Below, in pieces: positions 33,422 through 42,064 of a DNA stretch of 64,000 bases. The DNA is taken from contig LDXR01000001.1 of the NCBI GenBank assembly GCA_001443495.1, positions 6,002-70,001 on the forward strand. The letters run 5' to 3'. The first letter of the stretch is position 1, and every line of letters begins with the position of its first letter. This stretch comes from a candidate division NC10 bacterium CSP1-5 (lineage in GTDB: Bacteria > Methylomirabilota > Methylomirabilia > Methylomirabilales > CSP1-5). A program made the position numbers and the translations under genes. Below the pieces are notes generated by a model. It ran no database searches, was not told where the DNA came from, and was given only the letters and a program-made list of their open reading frames with translations.

Positions 33422-35800
33422 TCAAAGTCTTTCCCGGCTGCTCGGGGTGAGCTCCAAGACCTCGAAGACGGATGCCGCCTCCGGCATCATGGGGTGGTAC
33501 CTTCCGTGCCGCCAGTCGGGTAGCTGATCGGCGTAATGGCGAGAGAGAGGATCCCCCGAGCTTCCACCCGGAATAACCCAGAGGGACTGGTCGGGGCTTC
33601 CGAGGTCCACGATCTGTCGGTAGGCGGGTCCCACACCGGGCTCAAAGGGATGGGAAAGGAGATAGGCGGCCACATTGACCGTCATCCCATCCCCCGGATG
33701 AGGAAAGGGGCCGCGGTTGAATCGCAAAATCCGGTTCAGGAGGCGACTTCTCCAATCTCGACCGGCGCCCAGCGGGTGTCGCAGGGTCAAGGCATGAAGG
33801 GCACCCCAGGCCCATCGCTCTTCAGCTCCGAGCTCCCCCTCGAGAAACGCCACCGCCTCCTCGAGCGCCCGCCCCACGACAACCGCCCGCCCTCCGGGCA
33901 TCCACTCAGGACCACCCTCCTCCAGGATCCGAGCCACGGGATTGACCGGCAGATGCAGCAGCGAGAAGTAGCCCCGATAGAGCTCTGGAGCGACCTGGTT
34001 GAGCCGATCGGCGAAGACCAAGAAGCGCAGGCGCTCGTAAAAGACTTGGTAGAGTGCCGCCTCTCCACTCTCCGCCGCCATTCGACAATCCCACTGCAGG
34101 AGTCGATCCGCACCCTGTCTCGCCTTGCCCGTGAGCTCCCCGGCCACCGGGGCAAGTACCTGTCTGACCACCGCCCTGGCCTGGAGTGACACCACATCCC
34201 CTTGGATCGCCGCCATGTCCGCCACGTCGAGCCCCCCCCGCTCGAGCAGCTCGATGATCCGTCGGGCCCGATATCCGGGCTCCCACAGATACGTCAGTTG
34301 ATGCGGATACGTCTCATCCACGATCCGGTGATTGGCGGTCGCGATCAGGCCGGAGGGGGGGTTGATCAGGGAGGGAAGTTCGTCGAAAGGGATGTCCCCC
34401 TGCCACTCTGAGGCCCCGGAGGACCCGTCGACGGGAAAGGGGCCGTCTCCCTTTCGGCGCCTCGGAAAACGCCCGGCACAGAAGTAGGCGTAGTTTCCCC
34501 TCTGGTCGGCATAGAGAAAATTCTGGGCGGGCAGGGCGAAGTCCCGGAGCGCGTCCCGAAACTCCTCCAGGTCTTTCGCCCGGGAGATTTTGAGCACGGC
34601 ATCCATGTCTCGCGAGGGCTCGAGCCCCGTCCAGCGGAGGGAGAGCGGCGTATCGAGCGGGAGGATATCGCTGAGCAGGGGGCAGTCGGCACCGCCATGC
34701 GGGATGTACCGTATGGCGATGCGGCGCGCCGGACCGTTACGCACCCGGATTTCCTCCACCTCCGCCTTCAGGCGGCGCCACTCCCCCTGGAAAGCGTACA
34801 AGTGCGGATCTGACGGGTGAAGGGTCTCCCGGTATACGTCGGCATCGTCGGGCATGGCCGAGGTGACGCCCCAGGCTACCTTCGCATTCGCCCCGATGAT
34901 GATGGTTGGAATGCCGGGAACAGTTGCTCCCCCCACATGGTATCCCGCCCCTCTGAGGGAAACCTGGCAGAAGAGGCAGGGCAGGCCCATCGGCAGGTGC
35001 GGATCATTACAGAGCAGGGGATGGCCGCTCTGTGTCCGGCCGGGCCCGACCACCCAACTGTTGCTGCCGCCGATACCGCCACCCAAAAAGCCTTCCCCCG
35101 CCACGATTACCGGCTCCCCCTCCGGGGTCATCGGCAAGAGGGGAAAGAGATCCGGTCGTGTGGCGAACGCCCCCAGCACGAGCTCCGCCCTGGCAGCGAA
35201 ACACAGCATCCAAGCGATGAAACGGCCCACCGCCAGACTGTCTTGGGGTCTCCAGGGCTCGGGTTCGTACCCGAGCAGATAAAACTCCGGAGGAAGGCAT
35301 CGTGCTTCCTGCATCAAGGCCACGACGGCGTTGACACCAGCGGCATACCGCTCGAGGACCGAGCGTGCCTCGGGAGAAATGATCCCGTAAGACGCGTGCG
35401 CCACGCGAACAAAGCCCAAGGCGCGGTGCAGGGAGTCCAGCTGAACGACGGAAGCAGGCTGGAGGCGAGCGCCGGGTCTCACGCCAAGCGGCCGATCCCC
35501 CAGGATCTCCGCGAGCTGGCCTCGAGCCAGCCGTCGATAAAGATCCATCTGCCACAGCCGGTCCTGGGCCATGGCGTAACCAAAGCCGAAAAAGAGGTCG
35601 GAGGCGGCCCGGGCGTGGATGGTGGGGATCCCGAGGCGGTCGCGCGAGATCGCGACGGGCCCGTCGAGACCGACGACCGTCTGTCGCCCGCTCCGCTGCA
35701 AGGTCAGGCGGGATGGCAGAGGTGGGAAGAGGGGCGTGAGGAGACGTGCGGCAAGGAGGGTCAGGAGGCGAAGAGTCCGATCGATTGGCGTGATCGCCAT
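33422..35800 (-). CDS. Penicillin acylase family protein (Ntn hydrolase)
   Basis: 792 residues, made as one precursor that cleaves itself into alpha and beta chains. The N-terminal hydrophobic stretch (about 8-30) may be a signal or anchor. GPVAISRDRLGIPTIHA and GYAMAQDRLWQMDLYRR mark the alpha part. The autocatalytic site is GGIGGSNSWVVGPGRT, with the nucleophile serine at 246 (SNSW) starting the beta chain; NDPHLP follows. Natural substrates of such environmental homologues may be acyl-homoserine lactones or peptides; this cannot be told here. It is co-directional with the M50 protease gene. Confidence 0.9.
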   Translation of the reverse strand: MAITPIDRTLRLLTLLAARLLTPLFPPLPSRLTLQRSGRQTVVGLDGPVAISRDRLGIPTIHARAASDLFFGFGYAMAQDRLWQMDLYRRLARGQLAEILGDRPLGVRPGARLQPASVVQLDSLHRALGFVRVAHASYGIISPEARSVLERYAAGVNAVVALMQEARCLPPEFYLLGYEPEPWRPQDSLAVGRFIAWMLCFAARAELVLGAFATRPDLFPLLPMTPEGEPVIVAGEGFLGGGIGGSNSWVVGPGRTQSGHPLLCNDPHLPMGLPCLFCQVSLRGAGYHVGGATVPGIPTIIIGANAKVAWGVTSAMPDDADVYRETLHPSDPHLYAFQGEWRRLKAEVEEIRVRNGPARRIAIRYIPHGGADCPLLSDILPLDTPLSLRWTGLEPSRDMDAVLKISRAKDLEEFRDALRDFALPAQNFLYADQRGNYAYFCAGRFPRRRKGDGPFPVDGSSGASEWQGDIPFDELPSLINPPSGLIATANHRIVDETYPHQLTYLWEPGYRARRIIELLERGGLDVADMAAIQGDVVSLQARAVVRQVLAPVAGELTGKARQGADRLLQWDCRMAAESGEAALYQVFYERLRFLVFADRLNQVAPELYRGYFSLLHLPVNPVARILEEGGPEWMPGGRAVVVGRALEEAVAFLEGELGAEERWAWGALHALTLRHPLGAGRDWRSRLLNRILRFNRGPFPHPGDGMTVNVAAYLLSHPFEPGVGPAYRQIVDLGSPDQSLWVIPGGSSGDPLSRHYADQLPDWRHGRYHPMMPEAASVFEVLELTPSSRERL

Positions 35801-35809
35801 CGGCCCGGT

Positions 35810-35827
35810 CTAGTGCCGTTCCAACGT
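35810..35827. repeat. Dispersed 18-base repeat CTAGTGCCGTTCCAACGT
   Basis: Exact reverse complement of 11510-11527, located just upstream of the penicillin-acylase start codon. Single copy here. Confidence 0.7.
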
Positions 35828-35935
35828 GCTGTGCCTATTACCCAACAGGAATCCAGCGAGTCGTCTCTTCAAGAATCTCCTTCCTTTACCGGTCTTGAGG
35901 AAGCGCTTGCGACATGGGGGACTGCCTCAGAGCAA

Positions 35936-36003
35936 TAGAACATTGGACCGCAATGGAGCATTTCCCCCAAAATCACTCTATTGTTCCACTGCTCCATTGC
36001 TCC
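35936..36003. repeat. Inverted word repeat (CAATGGAGCA family) upstream of the acylase gene
   Basis: Left half: CAATAGAACATTGG then CAATGGAGCA. Right half, in the opposite orientation: CTATTGTTCC, then TGCTCCATTGCTCC. Both halves are made of the words GAGCAATGG and GAACAATAG in shuffled order, about 20 bases apart. The tonB terminator adjoins it. The rest of 35828-35935 holds no recognised gene. Confidence 0.6.
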
Positions 36004-36032
36004 AAAGCAAACGCACTCTGTGCGTTTGCTTT
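36004..36032 (-). terminator. Terminator hairpin of tonB
   Basis: Perfect 13-bp stem, AAAGCAAACGCAC (36004-36016) and GTGCGTTTGCTTT (36020-36032), 3-base loop. It overlaps the tonB TAA stop codon. The descending arm ends in TTTGCTTT, a short T-rich tail on the minus strand. Confidence 0.75.
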
Positions 36033-36948
36033 AGTGAGACGGTCTCATCGGTCTGCCCAGGTCAACGTAGCGAAAATTTCCAACAATGGTGAGACGCTGA
36101 AAGGTGAACTTGGACGGAAAGGGGCCATAGGGCGCCGCGGCCCGTACGGCCTCGACCGCCGCGTCATCCAGGACGGACGTCCCGGAGCTTTCGGTGATCT
36201 TGACCTGGGCCAGACCTCCTTCCGGGGTGATGCTAAAGACCAGGACGAGGTTTCCAGTGAGACCAGTTTGTCTCGCGTACAGCGGAATCTGCCAATGTCG
36301 CTCGATCCGACGCTTGACGTCGGCAAGGTAGGGGGCAAACTCCGAACTCTTGGTCTCCAGTGAAACGATGCGTTCGCCGGTTCCGGTATCCCCCCCCTGT
36401 CCGGCGTCCACGCCTTGCCCTTCCACGGAAGCTCCCCGCCTCCCCAACTTTGCGATCTCTTCTCGGAGGGAGGGACGATGAGCGGTGGGCGGGCTCGTGG
36501 ACGAATCCGGCCGCGCCAGGGATTGCGATTCTCCGGCGGGCTCGGATGTGGGAGCCGGCGGCGGGGCGGATTGCCGGGGGACGGGAGGCGAGGCGGGCGG
36601 TTCTGCAACCCTTCCAGCCTCGGGAGAAGGCGAAGCACGTCCGGGCTTCGGAATCCCTGAGCTTTCGGGGGTGGTCGCCGGGCCCGGAACCCTTCCGGGA
36701 CCCCGGGCCTCACTCGCGACCTGGGAGATATCCTTGCTCTTCACCGGCCCGGCTGCCTCTGGAGCCTCCGGTTGATCGATGAACCGGGGGATCTCACTCG
36801 GAGGAAGCAGACGGACCATCAAGGGAGAGGGGGCCGGGAGATAGGGGGTCGGGATCTGGGTCTTCCAGAGGAAGACCGCAGAGAGCAGGTGCAAGACGAG
36901 GGAAGCTCCGAGCGATCGGTAAAGAAGAACACGCTCCTCCCCCGTCAT
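36031..36948 (-). CDS. tonB: TonB-family energy transducer
   Basis: 305 residues from the ATG at 36948. An N-terminal membrane anchor (about 12-28, SLGASLVLHLLSAVFLW), a long proline/serine/glutamate-rich periplasmic linker (about 45-200), and a C-terminal TonB domain (about 215-290, VKRRIERHWQIPLYARQTGLTGNLVLVFSITPEGGLAQVKITESSG). It transmits proton-motive force to outer-membrane receptors. ExbB/ExbD genes are not in the window. It begins 22 bases after recN. Confidence 0.9.
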   Translation of the reverse strand: MTGEERVLLYRSLGASLVLHLLSAVFLWKTQIPTPYLPAPSPLMVRLLPPSEIPRFIDQPEAPEAAGPVKSKDISQVASEARGPGRVPGPATTPESSGIPKPGRASPSPEAGRVAEPPASPPVPRQSAPPPAPTSEPAGESQSLARPDSSTSPPTAHRPSLREEIAKLGRRGASVEGQGVDAGQGGDTGTGERIVSLETKSSEFAPYLADVKRRIERHWQIPLYARQTGLTGNLVLVFSITPEGGLAQVKITESSGTSVLDDAAVEAVRAAAPYGPFPSKFTFQRLTIVGNFRYVDLGRPMRPSH

Positions 36949-36970
36949 CTGCTGCCCCCGATGCGGCCCG

Positions 36971-38689
36971 TCATCCTGCACCCTTCCGCTGCTGTTGCTT
37001 CCAGCTCGCTGCAGCCCGCAACAACTCGCGGGCGTGCTTGAAGGGGGTCGTGGATTTTTCCGACCCCCCGAGCATACGACCCAGCTCTTCCACCCGCTCC
37101 TCTTCGGCAAGGGGGAGCACCCGGGCCTCGGTCCGCCCTCGCTCCACCTTTTTCTCGACCCGGAGGTGCACATCGGCAAAGGCCGCGATCTGGGGGAGAT
37201 GGGTAATGCAGATGACCTGGCGCTCTCGACTGACCCTCCAGAGCTTCTTGCCGACCACCTCCGCCATGCTCCCGCCGATCCCCGCATCCACCTCATCGAA
37301 GAGCAGGGTGGGGGTTTGGTCCACGGAGGCCAAAATGTTTTTGAGGGCCAGCATGGTCCGGCTGAGCTCACCCCCCGAGGCGATCTTTCCGAGCGGTCTG
37401 AAGCCCTCGCCGGGATTCGGCGCAAAGAGGAACTCTGCCTCTTCTAGGCCGGTCGGCCGGAGCGACCCTCGCCGATCCTCTCCCGCAACCCGCTTGAGCT
37501 CCACGCGGAAATCGGCCCGCGCCATCCCCAGCTGCTTGAGTTCACCCACCACCGCCTGGGCGAGCCGCTTCGCCGCCTCTGCTCTCCCGCTCGAGAGGCG
37601 CTCCCCCCGTTCCCAGAGCGCTTCTTCCGCACCCCGGATCTCCCCGTCGAGACTCACCAGTCGCTCCTCCGCTCCCTCCAACCGCTTGAGTTCGAGGGCG
37701 GCCCGTTCTCCATACGCGAGAATTTCGCCGGCAGTAACTCCATATTTTTTCTTCAGACGACTGAGGATGTGGAGGCGCTCCTCAATGGCCTCGAGCCGAC
37801 GAGGATCGAAGTCGAGCCGGTCCCGGTAGTCCCGAAGGGCGAGAACCACCTCCTTCAGCAGGGTCTTCGCCTCGTCGGCCATCGCCCCCACCGGGGAAAG
37901 GCGTGCGTCAATCCGTCCGGCCTCCCGGAGGCGGGCCTCAACAGCGAAGAGTGTCGAAAGCATCCCTCGCTCGTCCCCCTCAAGACGCCCATAGGCCTCC
38001 TCCACCGCCAGGAGGAGCTTCTCGTGATGGGTGAGGATGGCGCGCTCGGCCTGCACCGCCTCCTCCTCTCCCTCGGTGAGATGTGCGGCATCGATCTCCC
38101 GGATCTGGTGTTCCAGCAGATCCTTGCGCTGGGCCTTTTCCCGTTCGCCCTGCTGGAGTGCGTCCCGCTCTGCGTTGAGCGCCTGCCATCGGCGATAGAG
38201 GGCCTGATAGTCCTGGACCTCTTCCGTGAGAACCCCAAAGGCATCCAGCAGCTCCAAATGGCGCCGGGGATTCTGCAAGAGCACGCTCTCGTGCTGGCCA
38301 AGGATATCGACCAGATGCTCCCCCAGCGCCTTGACCATGGCCACTCCTGTCATCGTCCCGTTCACGTAGGCGCGGCTCCTCCCCTCCCGGGCCAGGTGGC
38401 GCCGCACGACAAGGTCGTCCTCCTCCGGCATGGGGATTCCCTGTGCAGCGAGGAGATCCTGCACGGGGCCGGCATCGGGAATCGCAAAGGCGGCCTCGAC
38501 CACTGCCTCTCCCTCTCCAGATCGGATCAGCTCGGTATCCCCTCGCGCCCCCAGGGCCAGGCTCAGGGCACTGATGACAATCGACTTGCCGGCCCCCGTC
38601 TCGCCCGTCAGCACATTCAGGCCGAAGCCGAAATTCGCCCGCACCTGATCAACGACGGTAAAGTGTCGGATGGCGATTTCGCGCAACAC
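36971..38689 (-). CDS. recN: DNA repair protein RecN
   Basis: SMC-like ATPase of double-strand-break repair. About 573 residues from the GTG at 38689. I prefer this start because an AGGGG box lies about 8 bases upstream and the next codons, LREIAIRHFTVVDQVRANFG, are the usual RecN start; the ATG at 38719 lies inside an intergenic word repeat. Walker A GETGAGKS near residue 30, a long coiled-coil middle, the ABC signature region GGELSRTMLALK and Walker B TLLFDEVDAGIGG near the C-terminus are all visible. Confidence 0.95.
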   Translation of the reverse strand: MLREIAIRHFTVVDQVRANFGFGLNVLTGETGAGKSIVISALSLALGARGDTELIRSGEGEAVVEAAFAIPDAGPVQDLLAAQGIPMPEEDDLVVRRHLAREGRSRAYVNGTMTGVAMVKALGEHLVDILGQHESVLLQNPRRHLELLDAFGVLTEEVQDYQALYRRWQALNAERDALQQGEREKAQRKDLLEHQIREIDAAHLTEGEEEAVQAERAILTHHEKLLLAVEEAYGRLEGDERGMLSTLFAVEARLREAGRIDARLSPVGAMADEAKTLLKEVVLALRDYRDRLDFDPRRLEAIEERLHILSRLKKKYGVTAGEILAYGERAALELKRLEGAEERLVSLDGEIRGAEEALWERGERLSSGRAEAAKRLAQAVVGELKQLGMARADFRVELKRVAGEDRRGSLRPTGLEEAEFLFAPNPGEGFRPLGKIASGGELSRTMLALKNILASVDQTPTLLFDEVDAGIGGSMAEVVGKKLWRVSRERQVICITHLPQIAAFADVHLRVEKKVERGRTEARVLPLAEEERVEELGRMLGGSEKSTTPFKHARELLRAAASWKQQQRKGAG

Positions 38690-38703
38690 CGTGGAAACCC
38701 CTG

Positions 38704-38745
38704 GTGATGAGTGAATCACTAATCACTAACCACCAATCACTGTCG
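38704..38745. repeat. Palindromic word repeat between nadK and recN
   Basis: GTGATGAGTGA (38704-38714) and TCACTAATCAC (38716-38726) form a near-perfect palindrome; further CACTAAC-CACC-AATCAC words run to 38745. It begins a few bases after the nadK stop codon on the minus strand (GTGATTGGTGGTTAGTGATT) and resembles the words at 63960-64000. Confidence 0.6.
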
Positions 38746-38750
38746 TTCGG

Positions 38751-39623
38751 TTATCTTTCGCCCCACTTGAGCTTTGACCGAAGGATCTCGTAATAGCTCT
38801 TCTTCGGGGAAACGATCAGGGTGATCTCCCGGTCCGCCCGCCGAATCTCGATCAGATCCCGATACCGAAGAGGGAAACCCACCTGCCCGTCCAGGGTGAG
38901 ATACACATCTTCACCCTGGGATTCGAGGGCCACCCGCACCCCCACCTCTTCCGGAACCACCAGTGGACGGTTTGTCAGGCCGTGAGGACAGATCGGGACC
39001 AGGATGAGCGCACGCATAGTGGGAAAAACGATCGGCCCGCCGGCGGAGAGGCCGTAGGCGGTGGAGCCGGTCGGCGTACACACGATGAGACCATCAGCGC
39101 GATACGTGGTCACGTATTCCTGTTCTATGTAGATCTCGAGCTCGACGATACGGGAGAGTGCCCCCTTCGTGATCACCGCATCGTTCAAGACGACATATTC
39201 AGCAACCCTCTTTTCCTGACGCTCCACCGTCACCTGGAGGAGCATCCGGCGACTTCCCCGATACTTCCCCTCCAGGACCGCCCCCAGGACCGGGTAGAGC
39301 TCATCCAGCGTCATCGCCGTCAGGAAACCCAATCCCCCGAGGTTGACCCCAAGGATCGGGATCTCCTCCGACTCCACCAACCTGGCCACCGAGAGTAACG
39401 TCCCATCCCCGCCGAGCACCACGACGAGGTCTGCCATTCTCGGGACATCGGTCTTGGGTACCACGGTCGCCTCTGCCCCGACAAGCGCCGCCGTGTCCGC
39501 ATCCAGGACGACCTCGCGGTCTTTCGCTCTGAGCCAGCTGATCAGGTGCTCGACCACTTCCCGGGCCTCCGGCCGGTGTGGTTTTGCCACGATGCCCACG
39601 CGTTTGAAGACTTTCGTTGCCAT
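38751..39623 (-). CDS. nadK: NAD kinase
   Basis: Phosphorylates NAD to NADP. 290 residues from the ATG at 39623; the frame is open upstream into tlyA but without similarity. Motifs: LVVVLGGDGTLLSVAR (the GGDG site), GVNLGGLGFLT, VLNDAVITKG, and YRADGLIVCTPTGSTAYGLSAGGPIV. Nine bases downstream of tlyA, with recN next, a common order (tlyA-nadK-recN) in several phyla. Confidence 0.96.
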   Translation of the reverse strand: MATKVFKRVGIVAKPHRPEAREVVEHLISWLRAKDREVVLDADTAALVGAEATVVPKTDVPRMADLVVVLGGDGTLLSVARLVESEEIPILGVNLGGLGFLTAMTLDELYPVLGAVLEGKYRGSRRMLLQVTVERQEKRVAEYVVLNDAVITKGALSRIVELEIYIEQEYVTTYRADGLIVCTPTGSTAYGLSAGGPIVFPTMRALILVPICPHGLTNRPLVVPEEVGVRVALESQGEDVYLTLDGQVGFPLRYRDLIEIRRADREITLIVSPKKSYYEILRSKLKWGER

Positions 39624-39631
39624 CCCAGACC

Positions 39632-40492
39632 TCAACGAGCCTTCTGTTCGAGGACCTCCCCGCTGGCCGAGCCAACCATCTCTTCGATCAAGCGTTCGAC
39701 ATCGCCGATGCCCCCCGGCCTCGCGCTGCTCTTCGCCAGGTAGAGGAAGAACTCGCGATTCCCCTTGGCCCCGAGGATCGGGGATGGACAGAGGCCCCTG
39801 ACCACCATACCGAGCCCGTGCGCGCACCGGGCCACCTTGCGGATCACACGTCCATGCTGGCGCGGATCGCGGACGACCCCCCCCTTTCCCACCTCTCCTT
39901 TTCCCACTTCAAATTGCGGCTTGATCAAGGCAACGATGTCGCCGTCGGGAAGGAGCAGGTCCGCGACCACTGGAATCACGAGTGTGAGGGAGATGAAGGC
40001 AACGTCGATCACCGCCAGATGAGGTCGCACAGGCAGGTGGCGGCTGGTCAGATGCCGGACATTGACCCGTTCGAGAAAAATCACCCGGGGATCGTGCCGG
40101 AGACGCGGGTGCAGGTGGCCGTGGCCCACATCCACGGCGATAACGTTCGCCGCCCCAGCCTGAAGGAGACAATCGGTAAAACCGCCGGTCCCCGCCCCGA
40201 CGTCGAGACAGACCTTTTCGCTGACGTCGACGCCGAAGGCATCGAGCGCGGCCCGAAGCTTGACGCCCCCCCGACCGACGAAGGGGTGCTCCGGGCCGGC
40301 AATGGTCACTGCCGCTTCTGATCCAATCAGGGTGCCCGGCTTATCGACCCGTCGGCCATCCACTCGCACCTGGCCGGCGAGGATCAGTCCTCGTGCGCGC
40401 TCTCGGCTCTCGACCAGCCCCTCGTCTACCAGCCGCTGATCCAACCGCTTTCGTGGGTTCTTTGGGTTGATGGGGTGTATTGGGTCAGCCAC
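39632..40492 (-). CDS. tlyA: TlyA-family rRNA 2'-O-methyltransferase
   Basis: 286 residues from the GTG at 40492. An S4-type RNA-binding domain (about 16-75, RKRLDQRLVDEGLVESRERARGLILAGQVRVDG) is followed by an FtsJ/RrmJ-like SAM-dependent methyltransferase (VCLDVGAGTGGFTDCLLQAGA; VIDVAFISLTLV; ALIKPQFEVG). TlyA methylates 16S and 23S rRNA ribose and can confer capreomycin sensitivity. The first 14 residues (ADPIHPINPKNP) come from CCCAAT/AACCCA word repeats, so the start could be elsewhere; an ATG at 40552 overlaps xseB. Confidence 0.92.
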   Translation of the reverse strand: MADPIHPINPKNPRKRLDQRLVDEGLVESRERARGLILAGQVRVDGRRVDKPGTLIGSEAAVTIAGPEHPFVGRGGVKLRAALDAFGVDVSEKVCLDVGAGTGGFTDCLLQAGAANVIAVDVGHGHLHPRLRHDPRVIFLERVNVRHLTSRHLPVRPHLAVIDVAFISLTLVIPVVADLLLPDGDIVALIKPQFEVGKGEVGKGGVVRDPRQHGRVIRKVARCAHGLGMVVRGLCPSPILGAKGNREFFLYLAKSSARPGGIGDVERLIEEMVGSASGEVLEQKAR

Positions 40493-40502
40493 CTGGCTTC
40501 CA

Positions 40503-40742
40503 CTACTCCTGCCCTTCTTTAAAGGGCGCCTCCGCGATCTCGCCTCGCTCATTCTTCAGGAGGATCGTAACCCTCCGCTCGGCCTCCTCTAGGCGATGCG
40601 TGCAGACCTTGGTGAGATGCACTCCTTCCTCGAAGAGACGGAGTGACTCCTCCAGGGGCAACTCGCCCGACTCCAGACGATTCACGACCGCCTCAAGTCT
40701 CGTCAGGGCCTCCTCGAATTGTATCTCTTTCTCGTCCGCCAT
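40503..40742 (-). CDS. xseB: Exodeoxyribonuclease VII small subunit
   Basis: 79 residues, the usual length. IQFEEALTRLEAVVNRLESGELPLEESLRLFEEGVHL is the family signature of a two-helix protein that binds XseA. It follows xseA by 51 bases and precedes tlyA by 10. Confidence 0.95.
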   Translation of the reverse strand: MADEKEIQFEEALTRLEAVVNRLESGELPLEESLRLFEEGVHLTKVCTHRLEEAERRVTILLKNERGEIAEAPFKEGQE

Positions 40743-40793
40743 CCCGTTCCCCGTGCCATCGCGTGTCGATCACCGAAAGAGGCCTGTGCACCC

Positions 40794-42002
40794 CTATTGC
40801 CGCTGTTCCTCGACCCGACAGATCAGTCCCCCCTGGTGGAGCAGCACCTCCACGCGCTCCCCCTCCGCGATGGAGGCGGCACGCGTCAGGATGCTGAGAT
40901 CGGGAAGTCGCCGGCAGACGCTGTATCCGCGGGCCAGGATGGCCAAGGGGCTGAGCGAATCGAGCCGCGCCGCCGCGGTCCTGAGCTCCCCCCGCCACAG
41001 CGCGAGGCGATGGCTCATCGAGGATTGAAGCGCCAGCGCCCCGTCTCTGAGCCGCTCCCGCTGCCCCTTCACCCGCTCGAGGGGGCTGAGCAGCCTGAGG
41101 TGCCGCTCGAGACTTCGCAGTCGCTCTCCACTCCTTTCGGCCCGGTACCGCATATGACTCACCAGTCGGCTGAAGAGATCGTCTACCCGCTGGCTGAGTT
41201 CTGCCTTTCGCGAGATGACGAGCTCGGCGGCCGCCGAGGGGGTCGGGGCACGGACATCGGCCACGAAGTCGGCAATGGTGAAGTCGGTCTCATGGCCCAC
41301 CGCGGAGATCACCGGCGTCTGGGAGGCGTAGATAGCGCGGGCGACCACCTCTTCGTTAAAGGCCCAGAGGTCCTCGATGGATCCTCCGCCCCGCGCCACG
41401 ATGAGAACATCCAGATCCCCCCGTTTGTTCAGGAACTCGACTCCTTCCACGATTTCGGCCGCGGCCCCCTCCCCCTGAACCCTGACGGGGAAGATGAGGA
41501 CCTGGACGTTGGCAAACCGTCGGTGGATGATCTGGAGGATGTCCCGGATCGCCGCACCACTCGGGGACGTGACGACGCCGATCTTCTTGGGAAGGAGTGG
41601 GATGGGTCGCTTCCGCGCGGGGTCAAAGAGCCCCTCGGCCTCCAGCCGGGTCTTCAGCTGCTCAAAGGCGAGCTGCAGCGCGCCGAGCCCCTTGGGCTCC
41701 ATGCATTCTACATAGACCTGGTACTCCCCTCGGGGCTCGTAGATGGTCACATTGCCAAAGACGATAACCGCCAAACCATCCTCGGGCCGAAACTGGAGCC
41801 CCCGGTTGCTCCCCCGGAACATGACCGCGCGGAGCTGCCCCCGCTCGTCCTTGAGGGTAAAGTACATATGGCCCGAGGTGTGGTGCTTGAAGTTGGAGAT
41901 CTCCCCCTCGACCCAGACCCCGGTGAATGTGTTTTCGAGGAGGGCCTTGAGCTCGGCGGTCAGCTCACTGACGCTGTAGATGCGCGGCGTTCGTAACTCC
42001 AC
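40794..42002 (-). CDS. xseA: Exodeoxyribonuclease VII large subunit
   Basis: Catalytic subunit that degrades single-stranded DNA from both ends. 402 residues from a GTG start. An N-terminal OB fold (about 10-100, FTGVWVEGEISNFKHHTSGHMYFTLKDE), the nuclease core with GVVTSPSGAAIRDI and DVLIVARGGGSIEDLWAFN, then a C-terminal coiled coil (about 270-370). The set xseA-xseB-tlyA-nadK-recN is a recognisable DNA repair neighbourhood. Confidence 0.96.
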   Translation of the reverse strand: MELRTPRIYSVSELTAELKALLENTFTGVWVEGEISNFKHHTSGHMYFTLKDERGQLRAVMFRGSNRGLQFRPEDGLAVIVFGNVTIYEPRGEYQVYVECMEPKGLGALQLAFEQLKTRLEAEGLFDPARKRPIPLLPKKIGVVTSPSGAAIRDILQIIHRRFANVQVLIFPVRVQGEGAAAEIVEGVEFLNKRGDLDVLIVARGGGSIEDLWAFNEEVVARAIYASQTPVISAVGHETDFTIADFVADVRAPTPSAAAELVISRKAELSQRVDDLFSRLVSHMRYRAERSGERLRSLERHLRLLSPLERVKGQRERLRDGALALQSSMSHRLALWRGELRTAAARLDSLSPLAILARGYSVCRRLPDLSILTRAASIAEGERVEVLLHQGGLICRVEEQRQ

Positions 42003-42064
42003 AGCCTCCTCTTAACATAGCCCCTCTCCCTTGTCAAACCTCTCGCCTGCCAGCGAAGTCGGAT

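Noticed and set aside
35813-35875. 20-codon TTG-start micro-ORF on the minus strand after AAGGAAGGAG
   Set aside because: Good RBS but a TTG start, and its stop lies in the dispersed repeat; nothing supports translation.
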